Of a stretch of 64,000 nucleotides of DNA, positions 44,485 to 57,386 are shown one piece after another. How positions within the stretch are numbered: position 1 is the stretch's first letter; each line of letters begins with the position of its first letter. The notes below the pieces were generated by a model, which was not told the origin of the DNA, ran no database searches, and worked only from the letters and a program-made list of their open reading frames with translations. Both the position numbers and the translations under genes were made by a program. Where the stretch lies: assembly GCA_964016985.1 (NCBI GenBank), contig OZ024828.1:90864399-90928398 (forward strand), given 5' to 3'. This DNA is from Anodontia alba (taxonomy: Eukaryota; Mollusca; Bivalvia; Lucinida; Lucinidae).

Positions 44485-44762
44485 GATTACGAAAACATGC
44501 CTATTCAAATATAATGAAAAATTCATCACCCAAAAATGAAAAATTTCAGGTAAAAAATTCTGTTATTTTCCATGTTTCTCTCAAAACATAGATTGTGGAT
44601 ACTCGTTAGAACCGCCTCAGAGAGGCGGTTCTAACAAGTACCCACAATCTATGTTTTTGACCAGAAATAAGAAAAATATTGAATACCCCTGTAAACCCTA
44701 GTTTTACTATATAAAAGTGGTGTTTAAGGGGGTCACAATTATATAGGCACGTTTTCGTGATG
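44485..44762. mobile_element. Palindrome-core MITE A, copy 9 (absent in duplicate)
   Basis: Starts at TTACGAAAACATGCCTATTC (the usual CA is replaced) and ends CGTTTTCGTGATG; palindrome about 44586-44655. The duplicate at about 60075 has no element. Confidence 0.83.
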
Positions 44763-45034
44763 GAACGACTTATTACAGTTTCTGGATTTTATCGATGTGT
44801 AAACTCAGGTGAATCACTCACAAACTTAACACAAAGCCCTCGGGCTTTATTCAGTTTGTGGGTGACTCACCGCAATTTACAGGTCGATAAGACCAATGAA
44901 AATAAAATTCATTCCTGTGATATTTGAAATAATGAAACTTCTCACCTGAAGTGTGACTTTTTAAGTGAACTAATAAAACAGCGAGAATTAAAGGGATCCT
45001 TATCTGTTTTGCAGTGCTACGCCCGTCCTGCGTT

Positions 45035-45328
45035 TGGTGTGTTGAGGTTTTACGGCCCAGTCAACCCAATGGGGTCATGTCGTGCGCGATCAGTGCACAC
45101 GTTTACTGGGCAGGCTTAGTCCTCTAAGCGGTTAACCAGTATTGTGCACATTCTTTCGCCAGAAACTGACAACTGCCCTTCTTGAACCAGCGGAAGGAAG
45201 AGAATGACCGTAGAAAATATTTCATGATCAATCTCCACCAAACAGTGTTGCCGACCTCAGCGGGGGTTGAACCCCTCGACCTCCTGGTTTCCAGTCGGAC
45301 GGCGCATCCAACTGAGCCACCGAGGCCG
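45035..45328 (-). mobile_element. tRNA-derived SINE, copy 5 (absent in duplicate)
   Basis: Slightly shortened tail and body. Flanking 15-mers CGCCCGTCCTGCGTT (45020-45034) and CGCTTGTGCTGCGTT (45329-45343) form a target duplication with three mismatches, so it is older than copies 1-4. The duplicate has the unoccupied site near 60300. Confidence 0.85.
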
Positions 45329-45343
45329 CGCTTGTGCTGCGTT

Positions 45344-45633
45344 AAGAAGTGCAAAGTGATGGTGTTGTCGAAAGTTTTGACCTGGATCCCTGTAACTAAT
45401 GACGAGCTCCAACAAGACCAGGGATCCAGGGCAAAACAGTCGCGAGTCACTTGCACATTTGAACGCAGTCCCGGTCTTTAGATAAATACCAAGGTCAGAA
45501 TCCCAACCACACACTGAAAAGAACTCTTAACCACCAAGAGTGAATTTTGTATTTTGGAACTCCTATGAAAAAAAGCTCCTTGTACCCGACTACTATCTTT
45601 TCGACATCTTTTGGAAAGTCTTTTTTTTTCTTT

Positions 45634-45664
<31 letters not shown>

Positions 45665-47734
45665 CTTTTTGCCTGGCGCTTTACACAGAAGAAGTAAATT
45701 CGCAAACTTTTGATATAATTGAACGTAAAACCATTTGTCGTAACTATGTATTCACAAAAAACTTATGATTCTATTCATTGATTTAAAAAAATTCGAATAT
45801 TTTCATTTTTCCCATAGTAAAAATGACTGCAAAATAGGCAGAAATTGGTGGGGTAGGTAACTTGGAGGCAGATTTTCAACAAGTTTCGCCCTTTCAAGTT
45901 TTCTGAAATTTTCACAATCTTGTTGTGAAACATCATTTATTTAAATTCAGCAAAACAAAGTAAAAAATATTTTCTCAGAAAAAAAAAACAACAATAAAAA
46001 AACCCAAAAAACATTATTATAGAAATTGATAGATCAGACCAATGTTTGGCCATAAATTTAATTGTAGGGTAAATATTGGAGAACAAAACACAGAAACAGA
46101 AAAGACAAATGGTTTTTGATAAGGTATGGTCAATCAAAACAAAATATTTTCATTTAAAATAAAACACCAGGCAAGAAAAAAAAAAAAAAAAAAAAAAAAA
46201 AAACAAAAAAAAAAAAACGTCTTTCAGAGTAATGTCGAAAGGATAGTAGATTTTCCGCCATTTTACAAAATAGACAACTTTTGTGACTTCCTGTTTTCCT
46301 TTATTCTGCGCAACAACTATTTGAGTCCCTTCTAAAATGAGGTCTACTATAAAAGGAAAGAAACTGCTGCCACTGAGAGAAAAGGCTTTCCTTTTTATTT
46401 GGAGATGCTTATAACCGCCGTGTACAGTCAACCCTCTTTATACCGACACTCGATACAACAACAAAGTTCGTTATAATGACAATTTGAATGTCACGAGACC
46501 TTCGCTGAGGAGGTGACAGTTAATGAGAAATTATGCAAGAATATTGCATTAAAACTTAAGCAGCATGTGTTTTGGATAGTTGTTAGAATCGCCTCACTGA
46601 GGCGATTCTAACAAATATCCAAAACATATGTTCTATGCATAAATAAGAATAAAACAAGGCCTTTCTTACATATCATTCAGTTCATTAAGGATTCTTTACA
46701 ACAACAAATTCATTTTAATGGCAGCATCTTTTGAAACAAATGCTGTCGTTATAACGTGGGTTCGGTGTGTATCCTTTATCCTTGTGTACATATTCGGATG
46801 ATACAAATGTTCATAATCGCGCTTTATTTTGAAAGTGCTAGTAGACTTCTTTTGCCTATACGACAGACGTATATAGTTTTTACATTTTATCATCAACATA
46901 TTTCCTAGATTTCTGCTTACAGACAGTAAATATAGAAAAGCACGGAACGATGGTTAAAAAAAACGTATGTGTATTTCCTAAAAGTGTTTTTTTTTTTTTT
47001 TTTTTTTTTTTTTTTCGTTTATGTATTCTTTAAAGGTTTAAACTTTATTTACTTTACTGAGTATTTTCATAAAAGTTTAATTTATTTATTTATTTTTTTT
47101 TTTTTCGCTTAATGTTATCATTAAAGTTTAAACTTTATTTATTTTACTGAATGTTATCATTAAAGTTTAAACTTTATTTATTTGTCTTCGATCGCGTAGA
47201 AAGCTCTGTGAACTTAAAATACATTGTCGAAGACACGGAAATGACATTTGGTGGTTGAAGTACCGGAATGCACAGGCTTTGGACGGGTAGTATAGAAGCA
47301 GGAAATCACAAAAAGTGTCATCCTTGTTAGAAAATGGCTGAAAATCTACCACATATATGAAGTCCGCTTAAATATTCTTTAAGTAATGAGTTCGGTCGTA
47401 TTAGTGACCATTTCAAGTGCAGCGCATTCTGCTAAGTAGGCACGGACCGCAAAATTTAAGGTTTATCAATACGTTTTCAAGGAAGACAATCTTATAAAAT
47501 TAGACGTTTTCTGAAAAGGGGGTTAGTTCTTAAAGAAAGACCCATCAACCGCAGAGATTTCATGGGTATTAACAGGCTTTCAAAAGAAATAGCCTGTTAA
47601 AATTGGATTTGTCCCTTCTAAAATGGGGTTTACTTTTTTTTTTAATAAACACTACTTTTCAGAAGGAGGGGGGGGGGGGGGGGGGGGGGGGGCAGGGGGT
47701 GAGGGAGGGGGTGGCGTTCAGTAAAGCAAACAAA
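45344..47734 (+). other. Intron 3 stretch, no coding sequence
   Basis: A hairpin CCTGGATCCCTGTA...CCAGGGATCCAGG at 45381-45437 is kept in the duplicate (60365-60415). Long T, A and CTTT-type tracts at 45620-45668, 46170-46217 and 46988-47015. A solitary palindrome at 46562-46632 (GTTTTGGATAGTTGTTAGAA arms) is related to the MITE A core. Poly(G) at 47668-47692. Confidence 0.5.
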
Positions 47735-48039
47735 CATTATGAAAACATGCCTAGTCAAATACATTGAAAATTTTATCACACAAAAAAAAAAAAAAAAAAA
47801 AATAAATAAATAAATAAAATTTTCAGATAAAAATTCTAATATTTTTTCATATTTCTGCTTGTAACATATATTGTCGGTACTCGTTAGAACCGCCTCGCTG
47901 AGGCGGTTCTAACGAGTACCCACAATATATGTTTTTGAGCAGAAATAAGAAAAATAATGTATATCCCTGTAAACACAGGTTTACTATATAAAAATGGGGT
48001 TTAAGGGGATCAAAATTTCTAAGGCATGTTTTCGTGATG
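47735..48039. mobile_element. Palindrome-core MITE A, copy 10 (absent in duplicate)
   Basis: Ends CATTATGAAAACATGCCTAG and TGTTTTCGTGATG, with an expanded A-rich/AAAT microsatellite inside. The duplicate locus (about 62060) reads through without it. Confidence 0.85.
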
Positions 48040-48334
48040 AATATAGCAAAATTGTCTTTCTTGTAGAAAATGGCGAAAATGCTACCAGGTGTATTCAGTC
48101 CCCTTAACCCTTTCAGCCCTGCAGACCAAAATATATACCTTTGCAATCAGTCTAGATCTAGACGAGACGGCTCGTCATGAGACGGTGCACTCCGATCAGA
48201 GTCTTCGTTGTCAACACGAAATTACTTTGCAGCCTTGGCTATCCAAAATGCACCTAACGAAGATTCTGATCTGATCTGAATTTTCGCTGGTTGTACATGT
48301 CCGAAGGTACGTTTTCTGATGTTGTGGCTCATTA

Positions 48335-48655
48335 CAGTAATGAATAACTACAGTAAAGAATAACATTTCATAATGAATGACATTACAGTAATGAATAACA
48401 GTAATGAATAACTACAGTAAAGAATAACATTTCATAATGAATGACATTACAGTAATGAATAACAGTAATGAATAACTACAGTAAAGAATAACATTTCATG
48501 ATGAATAACATTACAGTAATGAATAACTACAGTAAAGAATAACATTTCAGTAATGAATAACTACAGTAATGAATAACATTACAACAATGAATACATTACA
48601 GTAATAAATAACATTGCATTTATGAATGACATCATATTTATGAATAACTGCAATG
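48335..48655 (+). repeat. Minisatellite (CAGTAATGAATAACTA), expanded
   Basis: Nested repeats of TACAGTAATGAATAAC and CATTTCATAATGAATGA, about 320 bp, ending 13 bp before exon 4. The duplicate has only ~70 bp of it (62378-62430), so the expansion followed the duplication. Confidence 0.85.
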
Positions 48656-48668
48656 ATTTTGTATAAAG

Positions 48669-48859
48669 GGATGCCGTATACGCTTATCAAGAGGCATATT
48701 TTGGACCGGGAACAGGCGATATTTTACTGGATAACTTGCGATGTACAGGAGATGAGAATTCTATATTAGACTGTCCTCACAATGGTGTTGGCAATAATGA
48801 CTGCTCCCATGGAGAGGATGCCGGAGTTAGGTGTAGGACGGAACAAAGATCTTCGGAAG
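48669..48859 (+). CDS. SRCR gene exon 4: second half of SRCR domain 1
   Basis: 191-nt exon, acceptor TATAAAG|GG, phase 2 in and 1 out. Encodes DAVYAYQEAYFGPGTGDILL, DNLRCTGDENSILDCPHNGV, GNNDCSHGEDAGVRC and a short linker (RTEQRSSE). It supplies Cys 3-6 of the group A SRCR pattern and the D.VQC.G.E..L.DC.H.G.....C.H.EDAGV.C signature. The donor is GAAG|GCAAGT, a GC-AG type. The nearby GTs (GCAA|GTAAAC) would give phase 2 and throw the next SRCR exon out of frame, and reading on meets TAA. The acceptor sits beside an expanded minisatellite. Confidence 0.9.
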
Positions 48860-48865
48860 GCAAGT
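48860..48865 (+). other. Non-canonical GC splice donor, intron 4
   Basis: GAAG|GCAAGT fits the strong consensus seen at GC-AG introns (AAG|GCAAGT). It is the only donor nearby that keeps phase 1 for exon 5. Confidence 0.7.
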
Positions 48866-49212
48866 AAACAGCTTAAGATTGGTCATTCGTGTCCTAACAT
48901 TTCTACTTCGATTTCTTGTGTTTAAATATAGAATTAACCCATAACACGTTAAGCAGGTTTATATATTGTTTGAACTGCTACAGACTTAAAGGTGAGCGCA
49001 ACTTTAAAGCACATTGTGCATTAAAATGAAGAGCTTTACAAGAAATAAATTTCGATACAAATTTCATCAAAATCGGTAAAGAACTAAGGAAGTTATGTAC
49101 CCGGGGGTGGGGGTGGTAGGTACACTGAATTCTGTCTGCTACATAGGCTGGCCCCTAGCGTCTAGTGCTTACCCCCAAAAATATACGGTATATATCCGTT
49201 ATATCAGCCATA

Positions 49213-49214
<2 letters not shown>

Positions 49215-49309
<95 letters not shown>
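49215..49309. repeat. (TA)n microsatellite
   Basis: About 45 TA units with one TACA interruption. Confidence 0.97.
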
Positions 49310-49633
49310 CCCCCAAAAATATTATCCTTGCTTTTTTTTTATAAAAGTGTGGTTTACATTTATGTTTTCCTATATAATGATTGTATTAGAAAATATAAGT
49401 GGTTTAGACAGTTTCCAAAACTAGCTCCGTTTTTACTTTAATGGCATTGAACTGATGCACAGCAGAAATAGAGCTGTTAAAACTTAATAAAAAAATAACT
49501 AGTTCAACAGAAGGTTCTAACCCCGTTAGTTCGTTTTGAAAGTGACTCCTAACAAATACCTGCAAATGGCCAATACCCCCCAAAACAGCCACTTTTTCCC
49601 CAGACACAAAAAAATAGTAAAATTCAAAACTTA

Positions 49634-49740
49634 CCCAGCTAGCATTCTACGTAAATCTACATCGGGCCGTCATCGGCCCGTCAGCTACCCTGACGGGCCG
49701 ATGACGGCCCGATATAGATTTACGTAGAATGCTGTCTGGG
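49634..49740. mobile_element. 107-bp foldback MITE (CCCAGCTAGC ends), copy 3
   Basis: Nearly identical to 6596-6702; TA on both sides (49632-49633 and 49741-49742). Confidence 0.9.
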
Positions 49741-50182
49741 TACGTTGCGTTCTCCCTTAAATTATATGTTGTACTACTATGTGCCTAACTAATCAAGGAC
49801 ATACAGTGTACGAACTGTTGTGGAAAAGGCCAATGAAATTTATACATTGTACGAACTGCTGTGGACTTGATCACTTACTGTCCTTTCAACATCATTCGGA
49901 AAGACGCCTTTTTGCTTGACGTTTTATTTTAAATAGAAACGTTTGTTCTAATTATCAGAAGCTATTTTTCTTTTCTGTTTCTATGTTTTGTTACAAATAT
50001 TTACAAAAAATAATAAATAAATAAATAAATAAATCAATAAATGAATAAAAAGAAAAAACAATACAATAAAATAAAATTCCGGCGCAAAAAGTGTCTAGAC
50101 CAATGCAATTTCTATAGTAAGTGATAGTTTTGAATTTTTATCTAAGATTATTTTTTTTTTACATTTCTTTGGTGTGTTTTTC

Positions 50183-52490
50183 AGGATGAGCTATAGTGAT
50201 CACTTTTTTATGTCGTTCGTTCGTCCGTCCGTCCGGACGTTCTTACAGATGGACACTTATTGGGTAGCCAATGTTAAATTTCCATAGACAAAAAGTGCAA
50301 AATTATCCAACAGGAGGTAAAGTGTCCAACAAAACCCTAATTCTTATTGGGTATTTATTGACGGAATAAAACAAATTTTATGTAAAGTACTCAGGATATA
50401 CCTACCCAATAAATGCCAATTCGTTCGCTCGTCCGTCCGGTTGTCCGTCCGTCCGTTAACACTTTCAAACGACAACTCCTCCAAAGCCATTGAAGCGATT
50501 TGTCCCTAACTTGGCAAGAATGTTGCTTGGATAGGGGCCTTTAAAAATAGTTAAAATTATCGTAAACTGCCTCTTGGTTTGGTTGCCATGGCAACAGAAA
50601 GCTTCCATAGACTTATAATGGGAAAATGGTTTTGCATTTTCTCTATAACCAGTGAAGTAATCTGGACCATATTTGGCAGTTATGATTATTAGATGATTGT
50701 CTACCCAATTTATGAGTTTTATGACCAATGACCATTTTGTTTGGTTGCCATGGCAACATTAAATATTTTAAAAAAAAAAAAAGAATTTTTTAATGGCATC
50801 TCCTCCGAAACCATTGAAGCAGTATGACTCTAATTTTGTACAAATGATGCTTGGGTAAGGGCAATTCAAAATAGCTAAAATTATGGTGATCTGCCTCTTG
50901 GTTTGGTCGAAAGCTCCCATAGGCTTATAATGGGAACAATGTTAAATTGCGTTTTCTCCATAGCTAGTGAAGTGATGTAAACCATATTTGGCAGTTATAA
51001 TCATTTGATGATTGGCTACCAGATTTACATGTTTTATGGCCAATGGCCATTTTGTTTGGTTGCCATGGCAACATTAAATTTTTATTTTTTTTTTTTAAAT
51101 GAGTCATCTCCTCCAAAGCACTGAAGCAGTATGACTCTAATTGATTTTGAACAAATGTTGTTTGGGTAAAGACAATTCAAAATAACTAAAAGTATAGTGA
51201 TATGCCACTTAGTTTGGTTGCCATGGCAACAGAAAACTTCCATAGACTTATAATGGAAAACTGGTCAAATTGCATTTTCTTCATAAGCAGTGAAGTGATG
51301 TGAACCATATTTGGCAGTTATGATCATTTGATAATTGTCTACCAAATTTCTGCGTTTCATCATCAGTGACCGGTTTGTTTTGTTTCCATGGCTACATTAT
51401 ATTAAAAAAGAGTTTTTTTTTATGATTACTCCTCCAAAACCACTGAAGCAGTCGGACTCTAATTTGGCATCACGAAAACACACCTATATAATTTTGACCC
51501 CCTTAAACCCCACTTTTATATAGTAAAACTGGGGTTTACAGGGGTATACATTATTTTTTTTTATTTCTGCTCAAAGACATAGATAGTGGGTACTCGTTAG
51601 AACCGCCTCTCCGAGGCGGTTCTAACGAGTACCCACAATCTATGTTTTGAGCAGAAATATGAAAAATAACAGAGTTTTTTTATCTCAAAATTTTCAGTTT
51701 TTGGAGGTGAAATTATCTGTATATTTGAATAGGCGTGTTTTCGTAATGGTACACATGTTAAATGGGTAAGGGCAATTCAAAATAGCTATAAGTCTGCCAA
51801 CCTTCCCCTTGGTTTGGTTGCTCTGGCAACAGAAAACTCGCATAGACATATATGAGAAAATGGTTAAATTGCATTTTCTCCATAACCATTGAAGTGATGT
51901 GAACCGTATTTGGTAGTTATGATCATAAGATGATTGTCTACCCAATTTATGTGTTTTATGACCAGTGACGATTTTGTTTGGTTGCCTTGGCAACATTAAA
52001 TTTAAAAAAAAATGAATTTTTCAAATGACATCTCCTCCAAAACCACAGTAAGCAGTGTTGCTAACTTCATTACTGCGTATGAAGAGTCAATAAAAAGTCA
52101 ATAAAACCGAGACTCGCATTTTCTAATCCGTAGTGATTTCTTTGTTTCCAAAGGCAATCTTTTTGACGTTTATTTTATTTTTCTGCCCCTGTACTGTGTA
52201 TATGTATAAAATCATGATATTGTCAAACAACTCATTTGAAGCCACTTAGCCAATTTCCACCAGATTTCACATTGATCCTTTTGTTGAAATGTAATTGAGA
52301 GTTTGTTCAAATGATCACGCACCATTGACTGCCATGCCCATATATTCTTCTTCAAAATAAAGAACTGTTTAAATGATGATCCTTTCACTAGTTGCAATGA
52401 TAGGAATGGAAAAATGTTGCATAATATCTGCATATCTGCAGTGGCTATGTCACTCAGGTGAGCGAGCCGTGGCCCGTGGGCCTCTTGTTT
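50183..52490. mobile_element. 2.3-kb element with internal ~320-bp tandem repeats (absent in duplicate)
   Basis: Begins AGGATGAGCTATAGTGATCA and ends GGCCCGTGGGCCTCTTGTTT. Four to five diverged ~320-bp units carry GGTTGCCATGGCAAC, CTCCAAAGCCATTGAAGC-like and ATATTTGGCAGTTATGAT phrases. The duplicate near 63270-63330 has no such sequence, so this is an insertion into copy 1. MITE A copy 11 is nested in it. No ORF. Confidence 0.72.
51468..51748. mobile_element. Palindrome-core MITE A, copy 11 (nested)
   Basis: Ends CATCACGAAAACACACCTAT and TGTTTTCGTAATG; palindrome about 51577-51648. The neighbouring repeat unit (TCTAATTTTGTACAAATG at 50829) shows the unoccupied site. Confidence 0.87.
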
Positions 52491-52889
52491 TATTATCTTT
52501 TTTAGATTTTTTTTTAATTATCTATGATGCATGATAAAATTTTGATCATTTCAGAAAATTTGAACAAGAGGGACTTGTTTAAATCCCGTCTCTATTTTAC
52601 CTGCCCTACCAGTTACTTCATAATTTGCATCGATTTCTACTGTACAAAAAATGATAATATTCGATTGTTTTAAAACCAATGACTAGATTAAAACTTTTTG
52701 TGTACAGGTTACTACGACAGATGGTTTTACATTGACTAATAAAAAAATGCAAATTTAATTTTTGTAGGTAAAGCGCCGGGATAAAAAAAAAAAACAGAAA
52801 AAAAAAGAAAGAAAAAAAAAAACAAAAAAAAACGACTTTCCGAAAAATGTTGAAAGGAGAGTATATTACTTTATATTACTTGAACTGCC

Positions 52890-54345
52890 ATGAACCGACA
52901 AATCAAGTCCATATATTGTACGAATTATTATGGGACGAACCTACCAATCAAGGAAATACATTGTATTAACTGCTAAAGACTTGACTATTTCACTTCCATG
53001 GATCAACAAATCAAGTTTATATATTGTATGAACTGCTATGGATTTAAGTTCGTATGTCAAACTACTACGGGCCTTACTCATTAAGTATACATTGTACGAA
53101 GGGCTAAATGATTCCCAATACACTTCATACATTGTACGAAGTACTGTGGGTCCCGCAATTAAGTCAAAATATTGTACGAACTATTGAAGACTTCACCATT
53201 TCGCATAAAACACGAACTGCTGTGGACCGACAAATCAAGATTATATATTGTATGGCCTGCTACTGTACGACTCATCACGAAAACATACCTATATAATTTT
53301 GACCCCCTTAAACCCCACTTTTATATAGTAAAGCTGGGGTTTACAGGTGTATACATTATTTTTCTTATTTCTGCTCAAAAACATAGATTGTGGATACTCG
53401 TTAGAACCGCCTCGCCGAGGCGGTTCTGACGAGAACCCACAATCTATGTTTTGAGCAGAAATGTGAAAAATATCAGCGTTTTTATCTGAAAATTTTCAAT
53501 TTTTTTGGAGGTGAAATTTTCTATATATTTGAATAGGCGTGGTTTCGTAATGTTAAGTTTGTGTATTGTACTACTATATGTCTAACTAATCAAGTTCATA
53601 TAGTATACGAACTGCTGTGAGAACGGCCAATGAAATTCATACATTGTATGAACTGCTATGGACTTGAACACATAAGTTCTCATATCACACGAACTGCCAT
53701 GAATGGACAAACCAAGTTAATACAATGTACGAAATACTGCATGACCTACTAATCAAGTCCATACATTGTCTTAACTGTTAAAGACTTGACCACTTAAGTT
53801 TGTATATAACACCAAATGTTGCGGATCGGCATTTCAATTTTATATATTTTATGAGCTGCTATAACGTTCTACCATGTTCCTGACTTATTAAGTTCATGTT
53901 GTATGAACTGCTATGGTACCTGTAAATCAGGTTCATACATAATACGAACTGTTATAGGCTTCACTATATTCGTATACTAGACGAACTGCTATGGATCTAC
54001 ACATCCAGTTCATATATTGTAAAAACTGCTTTACGTCCTACCAACCAAGTTCAAACAGGGTACGAACAGCTATGGACTTAACCACTTATGTTTGATAATT
54101 ACACGAACTGCTACGAACCGACATATCAAGTTCATATATTATATGAACTGCTATGGGGACCTACCAATAAAGTTGATACATTGTACGAACTGTTGTGGAC
54201 TTGAACACCTAAGTTCGTATATAACACGAACTGCTTTGTACCGATAATGAGTTCTGTACAGTGTACGAACTGCTATGGGTACGAATGTATGGACTGCCAT
54301 GGGAACGACCGATCAAGTTCATACATGGTACGAAACTGGTTGCAG
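52890..54345 (+). repeat. Degenerate tandem array (ACGAACTGCTATGG)
   Basis: Repeats of ~60-80 bp: AAGTTCATACATTGTACGAA, CTGCTATGG, then CTACCAATC or ACTTGACCACTTA. Heavily diverged. The same array continues in the second copy (62780-63080 and 63665-64000), with outliers at 49790-49865. Interrupted by MITE A copy 12. Confidence 0.8.
53273..53552. mobile_element. Palindrome-core MITE A, copy 12
   Basis: Ends CATCACGAAAACATACCTAT and GGTTTCGTAATG; palindrome about 53380-53452 with mismatches; sits inside the degenerate array. Confidence 0.87.
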
Positions 54346-56005
54346 CTCTCTTAATTCTGATCTTTACTCGAAAAATATCATAGAATCTCCTCTTTGTAAT
54401 TGTAGATGCGGTGATACAGGTATGTGGAATTATCAAATTTTATTACTTGTCCACGGACAAGTAAATGGTCAAAATCCACTTGTCCAACCAAAATTTACTT
54501 GCCCGAAAATTGTCATTTTTTCTTATTTCTCAAAGAAAACATATGCTGTGGGTACTCATTAGAAGCGCCTCTTCTTTGAGAAATAAGAAAAATATATATC
54601 TTATAATCTGGATACTCTCCTTAGCTAGATCTATGAATTACTTGTCCCAGGACAAGTAAATTAAAATTTCTTACTTGTCCTCAGGGAAATGGGACGTGGG
54701 ACAAGTCTGGCATGGTATTTCCACAGCTCTGGGTGATACAGAAATACAGATCACTTCTTCTTTAGATGCCATTTATATCGAATTCGTAGACAAGAATAAA
54801 TAAACACTGTATCACAACGTGGCAATAGCTCACTAAATGTACTCATCGAAGGCAATTAGTCGTTTTAGTCCATTTTTGTTACAAGAGCATCAGAATATTA
54901 TAACAATATTTTTTATTTCTTATTTGTTCAAGACTAAATGGATTTATAAAGAGTGACATTGATTCGGAGCATACATCGATGATTCGTCGAACCACTTCAG
55001 CACCACTCACAATCCCAAGCAACTTATTCCTATATTCATAGTCTTCGTATAATTCTGCTCCATTTTTCTTCCTCCCTTCATTTTTTCATATTGTGTTTCT
55101 TTCTTTTTTATTCTCAATTTGTGTGTGATTATCTCTTCCTGTCATACTTCACAAACATTATTTTATAATAAATAGTTATTTTTTATATAGGACCATTGAA
55201 AATTAACCCTTCTGGATTTGCTTTTATACACATATTTCTGACATTGGTCACGTCCTAGGAAAATAACTAAATATTCTCAAATGCTTCGTTCTAATCATAC
55301 TGTTGTAACGTTGTATCTCTTGAATATGTAAAAAAATGGAAAATAAATATAATATATATCACTTTGTCATCTGTTGTATTAGCCGATAGTTGTAAAAGAT
55401 AAAATATCTTTTCTTCTGTATTTTTCGAAAACAACAAGAATTGACACTCTATGTGAACTTATGTTTAAGAATAAAATTCACATAAAATATCGAGGCCTGT
55501 TTCAGGGAAAATTTAGAAAAACAATATTCAGTTGCCGGCTGCAGAATTTGCCTTTAACGTTGGAAGTTCAACAACAGTTTGATTAAGTATATCTTTTGGA
55601 CTAGATTTACAAGTTTAACGTTTAGCACTAACGCTTAGCACTCTAGATAGAATTGTCAGCAGGCAACATTCTGAAATATTTCTCTCATGTTTCCCGGACA
55701 GTAGGATTTGCCATTTTATGCAAATTGTCTTCAGTGGAGCACTAACGCTTAGCACTCTAGATAGAATTGTCAGCAGGCAACATTCTGAAATATTTCTCTC
55801 ATGTTTCCCGGACAGTAGGATTTGCCATTTTATGCAAATTGTCTTCAGTGGAGACAGTTTGCATGAAATGTCGAATCCTGCTTTCTAAAATAATAAGAAA
55901 ATATGATCAATTTGTCGTCTGCTGAATTAGCCCAGAGAGTGGTAAATGTTAATATATTGGCAACGAGGCTATTTTGACATGTAACCGCAATTTTTATTAT
56001 ACAAA
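54346..56005. other. Intron 4 stretch, no coding sequence
   Basis: Holds a small inverted element with ACTTGTCC / GGACAAGT phrases (54445-54710) around a partial palindrome (54538-54580), and a foldback remnant at 55490-55935 with GTCGTCTGCTGAATT. Confidence 0.5.
55627..55854 (+). repeat. 114-bp perfect tandem duplication
   Basis: 55627-55740 (ACTAACGCTTAGCACTCTAG to TCTTCAGTGGAGC) is repeated at 55741-55854. Lies inside a foldback remnant; recent, as no differences are visible. Confidence 0.92.
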
Positions 56006-56283
56006 CATCACGAAAACATACCTATACAAATTTAACCCCTCAAACCCCACTTTTATATAGTAAAACTGGGGTTCGCAGGGGTATACATTATTTTCTTATT
56101 TCTGCTCAAAAACATAGATTGTGGGTACTCGTTAGAACCGCCTCGGCGAGGCGGTTCTAACGAGTACCCACAATCTATGTTTTGAGCAGTAATATGAAAA
56201 ATATCAGAGCTTTTTATCTGAAAAATTTTCAGTTTTCGGAGGTGAAATTGTCTATATATTTGAATAGGCGTATTTTCGTAATG
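56006..56283. mobile_element. Palindrome-core MITE A, copy 13
   Basis: Ends CATCACGAAAACATACCTAT and TATTTTCGTAATG; palindrome at about 56114-56183, near perfect. Confidence 0.88.
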
Positions 56284-57157
56284 ACAATATCGTTTGATTG
56301 TGTGAGGACTTCGTCTATTATGTAAGCACGGTGGAAAACGTGAATCTAATAGTAACAGAGTCCACGTGAAAATTGATGAGCAACTACATATTTTTCCGGT
56401 AATGGGTTCACACCACATTAGGAGTCAACACTAAGACGGGTTGTATTTCTTAATTTTCATTGTTTAGTTTGTTCCCATGTGATTCAAATTCCTTTTGAAT
56501 GAAGCCGAAAGCTTACCATTAAGAAGACTTGTGCTTTGTGCTTGTTATTTGAACAAAATGAGATATTTTCCCAATGAATGGGTTACAGCCAGGAATTTTG
56601 TAAGGTTGGGTCCACACCAATATTGTAGAAAAGCTAGGATGTGGACTAGCATTAGAAGCAACGTGATGCAGCATTGTACATAAATTCGTATAAATGAAAC
56701 GAGGAACACATTCTACACCAAACACGTCAAAGTTATACCTTTCTTATTTGTATATATACTGCTATACTCTCTCTAGAGGATTACAAGCAGTTCTCCGTTT
56801 AATATCTTGTTTGCCGATCGTAATTATGCAAAGTATTATCGTATTATGTAAACATGTCTTTAGAGTTTGCGACCAGGTAAGAATTAAATCGGCCTGCTCA
56901 GCTAAAGAGACCAGCTGCGCCTTAAAATGATTGATTCAGCAAGTATCAGTGCTATACCACCAAGAGTACAAACAAACCAGCCGCTGATCAGACTGGGGCT
57001 ACACAGGCTGATCTGCACTTTTGCTGGTCATATGTGGCTTAAGACACATCTTTTTCATAAACTGACTTTTTTATCTCCTCCGCATTTCAGACTGAGTATG
57101 CGGTGCAAAGCCTTGCCCCAGCAGATAATGTTGAAACAATGTTCATTCAACGTCAAG
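56284..57157. other. Intron 4 stretch, nothing recognised
   Basis: No ORF with family features; fragments of a palindromic MITE (GATCAGACTGGGGCTACACAGGCTGATC) near 56986-57015. Confidence 0.5.
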
Positions 57158-57386
57158 TTAACCCATTTATGCCTGGCGTCCCATAAATGGGACATTGGCA
57201 AACAGTCTAGACCCAGATCAGACGCCGCAGAACGCGGCGTCTGATCAGGGTCTAAACTGTTTGCATTAAACACAGGAATTTCTTTAAAACATGGTACTAA
57301 TAAAACCAACCAGACATCCCTTCTATTAGAAATGGATCAATCCAAAACCCTCAAGTAGAAGATTTCATTCGGCATAAATGGGTTAA
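57158..57386. mobile_element. MITE (TTAACCCATTTATGCC ends)
   Basis: TTAACCCATTTATGCC and GGCATAAATGGGTTAA ends; central hairpin CAGTCTAGACCCAGATCAGA and its inverse around CGCAGAACGCG. Degraded relatives at 10370-10560 and 27130-27340. Confidence 0.85.

Noticed and set aside
54275..54562. 95-codon frame MGTNVWTAMGTTDQ
   Set aside because: Starts inside the degenerate ACGAACTGC array and passes through a repeat remnant.
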